This document shows positions 1 through 8,072 of a stretch of DNA of 35,505 nt, one piece after another. The stretch spans positions 1 to 35,505 of the forward strand of contig CATXZD010000019.1 of NCBI GenBank assembly GCA_958403905.1, written 5' to 3'. Numbering within the stretch: position 1 is the stretch's first letter; each line of letters begins with the position of its first letter. Source of the DNA: an uncultured Ruminococcus sp. Its GTDB lineage: Bacteria > Bacillota > Clostridia > Oscillospirales > Acutalibacteraceae. The notes beneath the pieces were generated by a model. It saw only the letters and a program-made list of their open reading frames with translations, was not told the DNA's origin and made no database searches. Position numbers and translations under genes: made by a program.

Positions 1-42
1 AAAACGTTGATATAAAATTCAAATGTTTTTGTTATTCATTTT

Positions 43-59
43 GGCGAACACAGTTCGCC
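43..59. other. Short inverted repeat, 7-bp stem
   Basis: GGCGAAC at 43-49 and GTTCGCC at 53-59 pair perfectly around a 3-nt loop. No T-run follows on either strand, so it is not a convincing terminator. Apart from this hairpin, nothing recognisable was seen in 1-126. Confidence 0.4.
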
Positions 60-126
60 GCTACAGTATTTAAACATTATTATTTGTAATTTGTTAATTG
101 TTCTACTCCGAGCTTATATTTTCAGA

Positions 127-330
127 TTATTTAAATGGATAACCGAAATAAGTAAAAATCCCGAAACCGTCTGAATAATCAGTAAAGTTTCGGGACTTTC
201 TTTTGTAATATTTTTTGTTTTCAACTTTCCTTGTTACGGGATTTACATTTCCCCATGTTATGCGCTTTTTACGGTCAAGCTCACGCTTTTTTGCCTTTGA
301 AAGCTTTTGGTACGGAACAAACTTTTCCAT
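127..330 (-). CDS. Small conserved basic protein (67 aa), function unknown
   Basis: A short Lys/Arg-rich protein beginning MEKFVPYQKLSKAKKRELD. From memory, similar short proteins with an MEKF-PY-KLSKKKKRELD start and a W-NPVTRK motif are common in Clostridia and have no assigned function. A good ribosome binding site (GGAGG about 8 nt before the ATG at 330) supports translation. It has no membrane segment or signal peptide, and the basic character would fit RNA or ribosome association, which is a guess. Oddly, the last third of the frame overlaps a strong terminator-like hairpin (159-195), so the C-terminal 20 or so residues may be an extension past the original stop. It is monocistronic and lies downstream of nothing obvious. 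Confidence 0.7.
   Translation of the reverse strand: MEKFVPYQKLSKAKKRELDRKKRITWGNVNPVTRKVENKKYYKRKSRNFTDYSDGFGIFTYFGYPFK
154..195 (-). terminator. Intrinsic terminator inside the 3' end of the small CDS
   Basis: The 9-nt arms 159-167 (tcccgaaac) and 187-195 (gtttcggga) pair perfectly, with a second helix CTGA/TCAG (171-174/179-182) inside the loop. On the minus strand the stem is followed directly by five T (154-158). This is a textbook intrinsic terminator geometry, but it lies within the reading frame of the 67-aa gene. Confidence 0.65.
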
Positions 331-416
331 TTATATACACCTCCGTTTATCTGAAACAGAAGTATATCATATTGTAAAATTTATTTCAATAATAATTTTA
401 TACATTAATGGAAAAA

Positions 417-2768
417 TTATTTTTCAATGGAATCAGTCTTGTAAATAAAATCAACCTTGCCGTTCATACTGTCGGAAATTCCGCTGTAAGTATTGTAGTG
501 TGATGAAACTTTTGAAACAGCCTTGAGCCTGTTTACAAGCCCTTTTACATCGCCGTCTGCTGCTTCAACAAGCACGTCAATACCATCTTTCTTAAATTTT
601 TTAAGCCCATCATTAAGCGACATAGAGCCGTCTTCAAGCTGTTTTACTCCGCTTACAAGAGCACTGCTTCCTTTTTTAAGTGAAGCAACGCCCTCAGCAA
701 GTGCCTTTGCTCCGCTGTTAAGCTCGTTTGTTCCGTTTTTGAGCGACTGTGCACCGCTTTTAAGAGAGCTTGAACCGTCCTTTAAAGTTTTAGTACCGTC
801 TTTGAGAGTACCTGAACCGTTCTTCAGCTGCCCTGCTCCGTTTTTCAGAGCACCTGAGCCATCCTTTAAAGCATATGTTCCGCCGAGAATCTGCTGAGCA
901 CCTGCGTTAGCCTTGTCAACGCCGTCAGTGTAGGTGAGCACTCCCTGATAAAATTTATTGTAGCTGTCAAGCTGTTCTTTAAGGGCAGGAAGCGATTGCT
1001 TGCCTGCGCTTGCTTTTTCAACAGCAATGCTTATCTGACTCTGCACTTCGTTGCTCTGCATATTTGTATCAATAAGCGACTGAATCTGACTTTGTGTGTT
1101 GCTGTCAATTGTTGCCTGAATTGAAGATGAGCTCATCTGCGTTGATACTGCGGTGTTAATCTGTACCTGCACCTCATCGGGAATCTGTCCCGACGCTACG
1201 GCAGAATCGTACTGTTCGGCGGTCATTGAATAACCTGCCGATGCTAAAACACCCTCAGTAACCTGTTTTCTGACTGTTGACTCAACAGCATCTCTGATTA
1301 CGTCTTTCCGGCTGTTTACAGAAGCGGTTACGGTTTCAAGCGCAGTATTGTATGCAAGAGTTTTCACACCCTCTTCGCTTAACGAGCCGATGAGCTTATC
1401 AAGCACCTGAGCGTAGTTTGAAATTGTCAGCTTATCAGTCTGAAGTCCTGCTGCAGCAATCTGAATATCCGCTGTTGCAAGCAGTGTATCAAACACCTGC
1501 TTTGCACCTGCGTTAAGCGAATTGCTGTTGTCTGAAATCGTATTAAGTCCCGACGAAAGAGTTGCAACATATCCCTGCAACTGTGAAACTCCCGAATCAA
1601 GACTTACTGCGCCATCGTTAAGAGAGCTAACTCCGCTGTCAAGCGAATTTGCACCGTCCTTAAGCGTTCCCACGCCGTTGTCAAGGTCTTTTGCACCGCT
1701 TGCAAGTGCGCCTGCACCGTTGTCAAGTTCTTGCGCACCGCTGCTAATTTTTTCTGCACCGTCGTAAAGCTGTTCAACACCCTCAATCAGTTCACCCGAT
1801 TTATCAAGCAGAGTTTTAAGTCCGTCATATAACTGTGACGAGCCGTCAATAAGCTGATTAGCTGCGTCAGTCAGTTTATCAAGTGAGTCGGACAGCGAGT
1901 CAAGCTTATCGTCAACCTTTGAAAAGTCAATATTGCTGAACATATCGTTTGCGGCAAGCGTAAGGGTTGTTGCAAGTTCAAATTTCTTTACATCTGCGGT
2001 TATTTCAACATAATCGGGAATTTCAAAATCCTTGCTGTCTATATTAAGGTTTGACTGCATTTTCGGAAGTGCAAAGCCTGCAACGTAAGTGTGGTTTCCG
2101 TCGTTGATAACCTTGCCGTTTGAAACCTCAACGTTTCTGAATACATCATTGTCGAACATCATACCCGTAAGCATCACAAACGGAACGTAGATTTCTTCTT
2201 CCTTGCCGTCAATTTTTATTTTCTCTGACTCTCTGTTAGTGTAGTCAAAGCGGATTTTCACCTTGCCGCTCTGACCTGCAAGCTTATCTGCCGAAATTCT
2301 CTTGCCGTCAAGCGTATAGCTTACCGAAAGTCCGACAGGCAGTTCTGATTTTCCTGTGCCCTGATAGTAGATGTCATTGCCGTCTGCGTTCCACTCGTAC
2401 ATATTGTTTTCGTTTACCGTGTAGGTTTCGTCACCTTTGACATTTTCAATATTATCAAGGTTTGAAATATCCTCAAAACTCTTTGATTTTGCAGTGTTTT
2501 TTATCCAGTCGCTAACAATAATCTTTTTTGCTGAGCCGTCGGCATTTGCAATTACGTAAACCGTTTCATTCTTGGAAAGCTTTTTAGTGTTGTCCTCCAA
2601 AACGGATTTTACGGTTGAAGAAGTGTCCGAAATATTTTTATTCTCTGTTTCGGCACCTGTACTCTTTGCACCTGCTGAGTATGACGCAACGCCGACTGTA
2701 CTGCAAAGAATTGTAAGGCTTAAAACGCCTGAAATCACCTTTGGCATATATTTTTTTAAATTACTCAT
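417..2768 (-). CDS. Secreted LxxG-heptad-repeat protein (783 aa), partner of MMPL exporter
   Basis: The N-terminus carries a signal peptide (about residues 1-35, ending near YSAGA). A globular segment follows (about 50-280). Then come two long blocks of heptads of the x-x-x-Leu-x-x-Gly type (LxDGA, LKNGS and similar), roughly residues 283-400 and 650-745, separated by a Gln/Ser/Thr-rich helical stretch. Such heptads match the repeat found in YhgE/Pip-like and MMPL-associated proteins, which may form long helical structures outside the membrane. I see no C-terminal membrane anchor or LPXTG motif. The gene starts at an ATG with GGAGG 9 nt upstream and overlaps the MMPL stop codon by 8 bp, so the two are translationally coupled. 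The likely role is an extracytoplasmic accessory part of the exporter; the substrate is unknown. Confidence 0.8.
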   Translation of the reverse strand: MSNLKKYMPKVISGVLSLTILCSTVGVASYSAGAKSTGAETENKNISDTSSTVKSVLEDNTKKLSKNETVYVIANADGSAKKIIVSDWIKNTAKSKSFEDISNLDNIENVKGDETYTVNENNMYEWNADGNDIYYQGTGKSELPVGLSVSYTLDGKRISADKLAGQSGKVKIRFDYTNRESEKIKIDGKEEEIYVPFVMLTGMMFDNDVFRNVEVSNGKVINDGNHTYVAGFALPKMQSNLNIDSKDFEIPDYVEITADVKKFELATTLTLAANDMFSNIDFSKVDDKLDSLSDSLDKLTDAANQLIDGSSQLYDGLKTLLDKSGELIEGVEQLYDGAEKISSGAQELDNGAGALASGAKDLDNGVGTLKDGANSLDSGVSSLNDGAVSLDSGVSQLQGYVATLSSGLNTISDNSNSLNAGAKQVFDTLLATADIQIAAAGLQTDKLTISNYAQVLDKLIGSLSEEGVKTLAYNTALETVTASVNSRKDVIRDAVESTVRKQVTEGVLASAGYSMTAEQYDSAVASGQIPDEVQVQINTAVSTQMSSSSIQATIDSNTQSQIQSLIDTNMQSNEVQSQISIAVEKASAGKQSLPALKEQLDSYNKFYQGVLTYTDGVDKANAGAQQILGGTYALKDGSGALKNGAGQLKNGSGTLKDGTKTLKDGSSSLKSGAQSLKNGTNELNSGAKALAEGVASLKKGSSALVSGVKQLEDGSMSLNDGLKKFKKDGIDVLVEAADGDVKGLVNRLKAVSKVSSHYNTYSGISDSMNGKVDFIYKTDSIEK

Positions 2769-4857
2769 TTACAGTTACCTCCGTATTTTTTGTCTTTGAC
2801 TTAAAGCCCAATGTTGTTACTCCGATAACTTTATCAAACAGCATAAACATTGCAGGCAGAATAAGGATTACGCAGAGTGCACTGATTATTGCTCCTCTTG
2901 CCATAAGTGCGCAAAGCGAGCCTATCATATCAACATCAGAGTAGACTGCAACGCCGACCGTTGCGGCAAACAAGCCCATTGCACTGACGATAATTGACGG
3001 TATCGAGGTTTCAAGCGCAGTGGCGACCGCATTCTTTTTATCGTTGCCAAGCGAGCGTTCTTTTTTATATCGCGTCGTCATAAGTATCGCATAGTCAACC
3101 GTTGCGCCGAGCTGAATTGTACTTATGCATATCGGTGCAATAAACGGCAGTGACTCACCCATATAGTGCGGCAGACCGAGATTGATAAATATTGCAAGTT
3201 CAATTACCGCAACAAGGATAACCGGCAGACTTACGCTTTTTTCAACCACTGCAATGATTAAAAAGATAGCGATAATCGAAATCATATTTACAACCTGAAA
3301 ATCAACCGATGTAATATCAATCAAGTCATTTGTGCAAGCCGCCTCACCAATCAACAATCCTTCATCGTCGTATTTTCTGATTATGTTGTTGAGCTGTTCA
3401 ATCTGTTTGCTTACCTCGTCGGAAGCAGTCTGATATTCCGAGTTTATCAACATAAGCTCCCAATTGTCGCTTTTAAGAATACTTGTAACAGATTCGGGAA
3501 GAATTTCCTCGGGAACAAGCGAACCAACTACGCTTTCAAGTCCGAGAACGTATTTTACACCATCTACTTTCTCCATTTCTTCGGTCATTTTGCGCACCTG
3601 CTTTGCAGGTAAATTTGAGTCAGTCAGCACCATATGGGTAGTACCGACGCCAAACTCCTCTTTAAGCTTTGTATTTGCAATTACGTTTGACATATCCTCA
3701 GGCAGGCTTTTTGACAAATCGTAGTAAACTTCGTTGTTTGTGCCGCTGTAACCGTAGTACGACGGATAAACTATCATTGCAAACAGAATAAGAAAAACCG
3801 GGAAAATTTTAATTATACCTTTTGCAAGCTTTTTCGTTGACGGAATCAGCGACCTGTGCATTGTTTTTTCAAGCGGCTTGTCGAGTACGAGAATGAGTGA
3901 CGGAAGAATTGTTACACAGCCGATTACGCCGAAGATTACACCCTTAGCCATGACAATTCCGAGGTCACGTCCGAGCGTAAAGGTCATAAAACAGAGTGCA
4001 ATAAAGCCTGCTACTGTTGTTATTGAGCTTCCGAGTACGGAACGTGTTGTTTCCTTGATTGCAACAGCCATTGCTGTTTTGTGGTCGCCGTAAATCTTCT
4101 TTTGCTCACCGTAGCTGTGCCACAAAAAGATTGAATAATCCATTGTTACGGCAAGCTGAAGAATGGCAGACAGCGCTTTTGTGATATATGAGATTTCGCC
4201 GAGGAAGTAGTTTGAACCGAGGTTCATAAGTATTGACATTCCGATGCTTGCAAGAAAAATAAACGGGATAATCCAGTTATCCATAAATATCATCATTGCA
4301 ACAACGGCAAGAATTACTGCGATTGCAACGTAGATTGCTTCCTGTTCTTCACACAAATTTCTCAAATCGGTAACCATTGCCGATATGCCCGAAACAAAGC
4401 ATTGCTCTCCTGCAACAGCTCTGATTTGCGTTATAGCGTCCATAGTTTCGTCAGCCGAGCTGGAGGTGTCAAAGAACACCGCCATAAGCGTTGAACTGCC
4501 AGAATTGAACGCATCGTAGATTTTGTCTGGAAGCACCTCCATTGGAATTGACATATCAGCGATGTCGTCATACCAGAGTACGGTAGCTACGTGGTCAATT
4601 TCCTTAATTTTTTCTTCAGTTCTGACGATGTCCTTTTCGCCCATATCCTCAAAAATCAGAAACGAAAACGCACCCTTGTCAAAATCTTCAAGAAGATAAT
4701 CTTGTCCCTTTATAGTGTCAAGACTGTCGGGAAGATAATTGAGCATATCATAATTGACGCGTGTGAATATCATTCCGAGCACTGACGGAACGAGCAGCGC
4801 TGTTGCGACAATCAGGATTGCTATGCGGCTTTTTACAACCGCTTTTCCGAATTTCAT
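2761..4857 (-). CDS. MMPL/RND family transporter (698 aa)
   Basis: An integral membrane exporter of the MMPL/RND superfamily. Two repeats are visible, each with one membrane helix, an extracytoplasmic loop of about 150 residues, then a cluster of five helices (for example the segments around IYVAIAVILAVVAMMIF and FQVVNMISIIAIFLII). The conserved D-Y-S/A-I-L/F motifs in TM4 of each half (TMDYSIFLW and TVDYAILMT) carry the Asp expected for proton coupling. The length of about 700 aa fits Firmicutes members. I chose the ATG at 4857 rather than the in-frame TTG at 4863 because AAGGAG then sits 9 nt away. It is followed with 8-bp overlap by the secreted heptad protein and preceded by a TetR gene. 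It probably exports a lipid or amphiphile; the substrate cannot be read from sequence. Confidence 0.9.
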   Translation of the reverse strand: MKFGKAVVKSRIAILIVATALLVPSVLGMIFTRVNYDMLNYLPDSLDTIKGQDYLLEDFDKGAFSFLIFEDMGEKDIVRTEEKIKEIDHVATVLWYDDIADMSIPMEVLPDKIYDAFNSGSSTLMAVFFDTSSSADETMDAITQIRAVAGEQCFVSGISAMVTDLRNLCEEQEAIYVAIAVILAVVAMMIFMDNWIIPFIFLASIGMSILMNLGSNYFLGEISYITKALSAILQLAVTMDYSIFLWHSYGEQKKIYGDHKTAMAVAIKETTRSVLGSSITTVAGFIALCFMTFTLGRDLGIVMAKGVIFGVIGCVTILPSLILVLDKPLEKTMHRSLIPSTKKLAKGIIKIFPVFLILFAMIVYPSYYGYSGTNNEVYYDLSKSLPEDMSNVIANTKLKEEFGVGTTHMVLTDSNLPAKQVRKMTEEMEKVDGVKYVLGLESVVGSLVPEEILPESVTSILKSDNWELMLINSEYQTASDEVSKQIEQLNNIIRKYDDEGLLIGEAACTNDLIDITSVDFQVVNMISIIAIFLIIAVVEKSVSLPVILVAVIELAIFINLGLPHYMGESLPFIAPICISTIQLGATVDYAILMTTRYKKERSLGNDKKNAVATALETSIPSIIVSAMGLFAATVGVAVYSDVDMIGSLCALMARGAIISALCVILILPAMFMLFDKVIGVTTLGFKSKTKNTEVTVNE

Positions 4858-4930
4858 CTTCAATTACTCCTTAACTGTATTTTCTTGTCTTAATATTTTA
4901 ATAATTAAACAGGCAGAATAAAATAGACAC

Positions 4931-4960
4931 AAAAAAAATCGTGCCTTGTTTTTAGGCACG
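4931..4960 (-). terminator. Intrinsic terminator after tetR
   Basis: The arms CGTGCCT (4940-4946) and AGGCACG (4954-4960) pair perfectly. On the minus strand the stem is followed by T8 (4931-4938). It separates the tetR transcript from the MMPL operon, implying that the exporter has its own promoter in 4864-4930. Confidence 0.8.
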
Positions 4961-5019
4961 AAAGCAATTTTGTCTAAAAGAACAAACATTCAACTTGAAA
5001 TGTCTGTTTAATAAACGTA

Positions 5020-5580
5020 TTATTTATTTTTTGAGCTGATCCTAAACGCATTTTCCATTGAGCCGTCAAAAAGCTCACAAATTCTGCGCAGCTTAATGGT
5101 CAAATCATACTTCATTCCGCCGCCAAGCCAGTCAATAACAAAGCCGATAAGCAGACTCTTGTAATACATTACAATAACTTCTTTATCATCATCGCTAATT
5201 TTATAGTTTCCCGAAACGGCGTCTATGTATTTTGAAACTGCATGCTGAGTTACACGGTTTAGATACCGCTCAAACAATTCTCTGTTTGCCGAATTGTAAA
5301 TGTGCATCATAGCAGTTTTGTTTTCCAGCGCAAAGTCAATTGCCGACAGCAGACAGTCAAAAATTGTATCCGACTCTGTCTGCGACTGAATGAGCTTGTC
5401 CGCTTCCTCGGTAAAAATCTCCTCAATAAGTGACGGAATGTCACTAAAATGATAGTAAAAAGAGTTGCGATTAATTTCGCAGTCCTCAACAATATCCTTA
5501 ACCGTAATTTTATTCAGCGGTTTTTTATTCAGAAGTTTCAAAAAAGAAATCTTAATTGCGTATTTTGTAAAAGAAGGCAT
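5020..5580 (-). CDS. TetR/AcrR family transcriptional regulator (186 aa)
   Basis: The N-terminal helix-turn-helix of TetR regulators is seen at about residues 8-50 (KISFLKLLNKKPLNKITVKDIV then NRNSFYYHFSDIPSLIEEI). The rest is an all-helical ligand and dimer domain of the 'TetR-like C-terminal' type. It starts at an ATG with GGAGGAG 5-6 nt upstream. Its position directly upstream of the MMPL/heptad-protein operon suggests that it represses that exporter and is relieved by an exported compound; this is inferred from context. A 14-bp palindrome in its leader (5596-5609) is a candidate autoregulatory operator. Confidence 0.9.
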   Translation of the reverse strand: MPSFTKYAIKISFLKLLNKKPLNKITVKDIVEDCEINRNSFYYHFSDIPSLIEEIFTEEADKLIQSQTESDTIFDCLLSAIDFALENKTAMMHIYNSANRELFERYLNRVTQHAVSKYIDAVSGNYKISDDDKEVIVMYYKSLLIGFVIDWLGGGMKYDLTIKLRRICELFDGSMENAFRISSKNK

Positions 5581-5595
5581 TTTTCTCCTCCAAAA

Positions 5596-5609
5596 TAATA
5601 TTTATATTA
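5596..5609. promoter_or_regulatory. Candidate TetR operator palindrome
   Basis: TAATAT (5596-5601), a 2-bp centre and ATATTA (5604-5609) form a perfect 14-bp palindrome just upstream of the tetR ribosome binding site. The region is very AT-rich, so chance symmetry is possible. A partly similar AT-rich sequence occurs at 4892-4910 ahead of the MMPL gene. Confidence 0.3.
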
Positions 5610-5674
5610 CATTATATATTAGCACAAAACCTTCTGCTTTGCAAGAATGGCAGTGCTGTCAGAAGATAAACATC

Positions 5675-6004
5675 CTATTGCTCAGGCACAACAGCAAAAA
5701 ACACAAGGTCGCTGTCACTGTCGTTGATAAGGCTGTGAGAATGACCCTTGGGGCAGTAGTGGCACATTCCCTGCTCAACGGTTTCGTATTCGCCGTCATA
5801 AAGGACCTTTCCCCTACCGCTTAAAAAGTAAATAATCTCACTGTTTGTTTCGTGAGTATGCAGTCCGATCGTCGCTCCGCTTTCAAGCACACCGTGCAAA
5901 ATTCGGTTTACACCGTCAAAGCGCATTTTTGCGGAAATGGATTTTTCTCCGCCCTTGAAATTAGGAATTACTGTTGCTTTTTCATTATTAAAATCAATAA
6001 TCAT
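5675..6004 (-). CDS. Cupin domain protein (109 aa)
   Basis: A single-domain small cupin (Cupin_2 type). Cupin motif 1 is seen as GLHTHETNSEIIYFLSGRG (about residues 46-64), with two His and a Glu positioned as metal ligands. Motif 2 is seen as PKGHSHSLIN (about 85-94) with the later His. The family includes metal-binding dioxygenases, isomerases and sugar-binding proteins, so the reaction is not predictable. A good RBS (AGGAGA) precedes the ATG. It lies 10 bp downstream of a GNAT acetyltransferase on the same strand, so the two are probably cotranscribed. Confidence 0.85.
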   Translation of the reverse strand: MIIDFNNEKATVIPNFKGGEKSISAKMRFDGVNRILHGVLESGATIGLHTHETNSEIIYFLSGRGKVLYDGEYETVEQGMCHYCPKGHSHSLINDSDSDLVFFAVVPEQ

Positions 6005-6014
6005 AATCTTTCTC

Positions 6015-6506
6015 CTAAATCATATGATAATACGGACATATGTCCTCATAACTTCCGTCTTTCATAAGAAAACCCTGCGGAATTGTTCCGAGCTGAACAA
6101 AGCCAAGCTTTTCATAGAGCCGCCGAGCCGCAGTGTTGGTCTTAACTACTGCATTAAACTGCAAAATCTTAAAGCCGCAGTTTTTAGCCTGCACAAGACA
6201 GTCCTTCACAAGCATTTCGCCTATACCATTTCCTCTTGATGAAGAACAGACAGCATAGCTTGCATTTGAAATATGACCGCATCTGCCGATGTTGTTGGGA
6301 TGCAGAATATACAGCCCTACTATTTCACCGTTTTCGGCATTTTCTGCAACACCGCAGTAACTTTGCGAAGCGAAAAACTTTTCTCCTTTAGTTTTGTCAA
6401 GAATTTCCGTCTGCGGAAATGCAATTCCGTCCTTAACAACTTCGTTCCACACACGGTTCATCTGCAAAATATCTTCGCTTCGGCAGGCTCTTATAACAAT
6501 ATTCAT
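6015..6506 (-). CDS. GNAT family N-acetyltransferase (163 aa)
   Basis: The GNAT fold is recognisable. It has an N-terminal beta strand with IRACRSEDI and the central NGEIVGLYILHPNN strand. The acetyl-CoA pyrophosphate loop reads CSSSRGNGIGEMLV (Q/RxxGxG/A type). The C-terminal strand is NTAARRLYEKLGFVQLGTIP. The product is probably a cytosolic acyltransferase acting on a small amine or a protein N-terminus; the substrate is unknown. The ATG at 6506 is preferred over the GTG at 6515 because AAGGG lies 8 nt before it. It is first in a two-gene operon with the cupin gene. Confidence 0.88.
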   Translation of the reverse strand: MNIVIRACRSEDILQMNRVWNEVVKDGIAFPQTEILDKTKGEKFFASQSYCGVAENAENGEIVGLYILHPNNIGRCGHISNASYAVCSSSRGNGIGEMLVKDCLVQAKNCGFKILQFNAVVKTNTAARRLYEKLGFVQLGTIPQGFLMKDGSYEDICPYYHMI

Positions 6507-6687
6507 ATTGCACACCCTTTCAGAGATATTTTATCATTTTGCCGAGAATATTGCAACTGTTATTTGTTATGCCGAAACTCAATAAAAATCGCATTATATT
6601 TTGTAATTTGCATTATGAATCGTCTTGTAGAAAGAAATATAAAATGTATAATTATATTATAACAAAAACAATGGAGGCAGTGAAAAA

Positions 6688-7332
6688 ATGTCAATAAAAC
6701 GAAAATATACACTTGGCGAGGAAATTTTCAACTCTGTTTCGCACGGTGCAGGCGCCGCTCTTTCAATAGCAGGAACGGTAGTGCTGATTGTTGCTTCGGC
6801 TATTCACACCAATGCGTGGGGTATTGTCAGCTCGTGTATATACGGAGCGTCGCTGATTATTCTTTATACAATGTCAACGCTTTACCATTCGTTTAGGAAC
6901 AAAAAAGCGAAGGCTTTTTTCAGAATAATGGACCACAACACTATCTTCCTTCTTATTGCAGGTACGTACACTCCGATTACATTGTATTACCTGAACGGAG
7001 TTGTCGGCTGGGTTTTGTTCGGAGTTGTGTGGGGTGCGGCAGTTTTCGGAATCGTGATGAACTCTGTCAACCTTGAAAAGGCAAGGATTCCGTCCATATT
7101 CTGCTATGTGGCAATGGGCTGGGTAATAATCTTTGCAATCAAGCCGCTTATTGCGTCAATGCCTGCAATTTCGCTTATATTTTTGATAATCGGCGGAGCT
7201 TTTTATACGCTTGGAATTATATTTTACGCAATTAAAAAGGTAAAATACTTTCATTCCGTATGGCACCTGTTTACAATTGCAGGAAGCGTGTTCCACTACT
7301 TTGCAATTTTGCTTGGTTTCTGGAATATATAA
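6688..7332 (+). CDS. trhA: TrhA/hemolysin III family membrane protein (214 aa)
   Basis: A seven-helix membrane protein of the PAQR/hemolysin III (YqfA, TrhA) family. Hallmarks are SHGAGA near residue 18, STLYHSF near 66, the DHNTIFLLIAGTYTP block near 85, and the C-terminal VWHLFTIAGSVFHYF. The conserved Ser, His and Asp residues would form the metal site known in PAQR proteins. The length is typical. Bacterial members have been linked to membrane energetics and fluidity homeostasis, but their chemistry is unsettled. The start is at an ATG with GGAGG upstream, in a single-gene unit. Confidence 0.92.
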   Translation: MSIKRKYTLGEEIFNSVSHGAGAALSIAGTVVLIVASAIHTNAWGIVSSCIYGASLIILYTMSTLYHSFRNKKAKAFFRIMDHNTIFLLIAGTYTPITLYYLNGVVGWVLFGVVWGAAVFGIVMNSVNLEKARIPSIFCYVAMGWVIIFAIKPLIASMPAISLIFLIIGGAFYTLGIIFYAIKKVKYFHSVWHLFTIAGSVFHYFAILLGFWNI

Positions 7333-7405
7333 TTTTAAAAAAATGTTGAAAAAACGGTTTGTTTTAAAAGTTTAAATTTATCCTATAATTTTTGTAAATT
7401 TATCC

Positions 7406-7434
7406 TTGACAAAGCAAATGAGTTATGATAGAAT
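7406..7434 (+). promoter_or_regulatory. Sigma-A promoter for the tRNA-Ser pair
   Basis: The -35 TTGACA (7406-7411), a 17-nt spacer and the -10 TAGAAT (7429-7434) lie 31 bp before the first tRNA, which is a near-consensus arrangement. Confidence 0.8.
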
Positions 7435-7465
7435 AATTCTTGCTGAAACAACATAATTTCAACAC

Positions 7466-7554
7466 GGAGAGGTGTCCGAGTGGTTTAAGGAGCTAGTCTT
7501 GAAAACTAGTGATCCCGCGAGGGACCAAGGGTTCGAATCCCTTCCTCTCCGCCA
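7466..7554 (+). tRNA. tRNA-Ser (anticodon TGA)
   Basis: A 7-bp acceptor stem (ggagagg/cctctcc), long variable arm, TTCGAATC T-loop and encoded CCA end are seen. The anticodon loop CTTGAAA gives TGA, which reads UCA/UCN Ser codons. It is the first gene of a two-tRNA transcript. Confidence 0.96.
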
Positions 7555-7577
7555 TTTTATTTTTTACTTTACCGCAC

Positions 7578-7667
7578 GGAGGATTACTCAAGTGGTGAAG
7601 AGGCTCCCCTGCTAAGGGAGTAGGTCGCTAACGCGGCGCGAGGGTTCAAATCCCTTGTCCTCCGCCA
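7578..7667 (+). tRNA. tRNA-Ser (anticodon GCT)
   Basis: The acceptor ggaggat/gtcctcc, long variable arm, TTCAAATC T-loop and encoded CCA are present. The anticodon loop reads CTGCTAA, giving GCT, so it decodes AGU/AGC. It lies 23 bp after the other tRNA-Ser and shares its promoter and terminator. Confidence 0.96.
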
Positions 7668-7699
7668 AAGGCACTCACGCAAGTGGGTGCCTTTTGTTG
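7668..7699 (+). terminator. Terminator of the tRNA-Ser operon
   Basis: An 11-bp stem (7668-7678 with 7683-7693, one G-U pair) closed by a GCAA tetraloop is followed by a T-rich tail. It begins directly after the CCA of the second tRNA. Confidence 0.85.
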
Positions 7700-7799
7700 T
7701 GCGATAAAGTCTGAAACTACGTAACAATCAATAATTGCACCAAATTATATATTTGTATAAATCCTCAAAAATGCCTTATACTTTATTTGTGGTGATTTT

Positions 7800-7970
7800 A
7801 TGAATAAAGATTTACCGTTGGGGTTTTCTATGGCTCTGGCTCAACAGCCCGAAGCAATCAAAAGGTTTTCAAATATGACTGTGGACGAACAAAGCAAAAT
7901 ACTTTCTGAGATTCACAACATAAATTCAAAACAGGAAATGCAGTCCTTTGTTTCAAAGCTCGCTGATTAA
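7800..7970 (+). CDS. Small conserved protein (56 aa), function unknown
   Basis: This frame codes for MNKDLPLGFSMALAQQPEAI and continues to SKLAD. A GGTGA ribosome binding site lies 5 nt before the ATG and a clear terminator overlaps the stop, so a real gene is likely. From memory, Clostridia encode many short proteins with the same plan (a GFxMALAQN-like start, an acidic helix, 'M-FV--L' end), all uncharacterised. It shows no signal peptide, membrane helix or metal motif. Two amphipathic helices are likely. Its own promoter was not identified. Confidence 0.75.
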   Translation: MNKDLPLGFSMALAQQPEAIKRFSNMTVDEQSKILSEIHNINSKQEMQSFVSKLAD

Positions 7971-7988
7971 CTCGGCGGGCTTTCTTTT
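7954..7988 (+). terminator. Terminator after the 56-aa gene
   Basis: The last codons of the small gene (aaagctcgctga) pair, with two G-U pairs, to tcggcgggcttt after a 5-nt loop, and a T-rich tail follows. The stop codon lies in the loop. Confidence 0.75.
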
Positions 7989-8072
7989 TGCAGTTATTAC
8001 TTGCTGACATATTGATTTTAAAAATTATGGAATATATAATATAGTTGATTAAATGTATTAAGGAAGCTGACT

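Noticed and set aside
43..59. Hairpin as a terminator for an upstream gene
   Set aside because: There is no T-run after the stem on either strand, so only an inverted repeat is reported.
7466..7667. The two tRNA-Ser genes as a CRISPR-like or att repeat
   Set aside because: Their similarity is only the shared tRNA-Ser consensus, and no spacers or integrase are near. I found no CRISPR array anywhere in the window.
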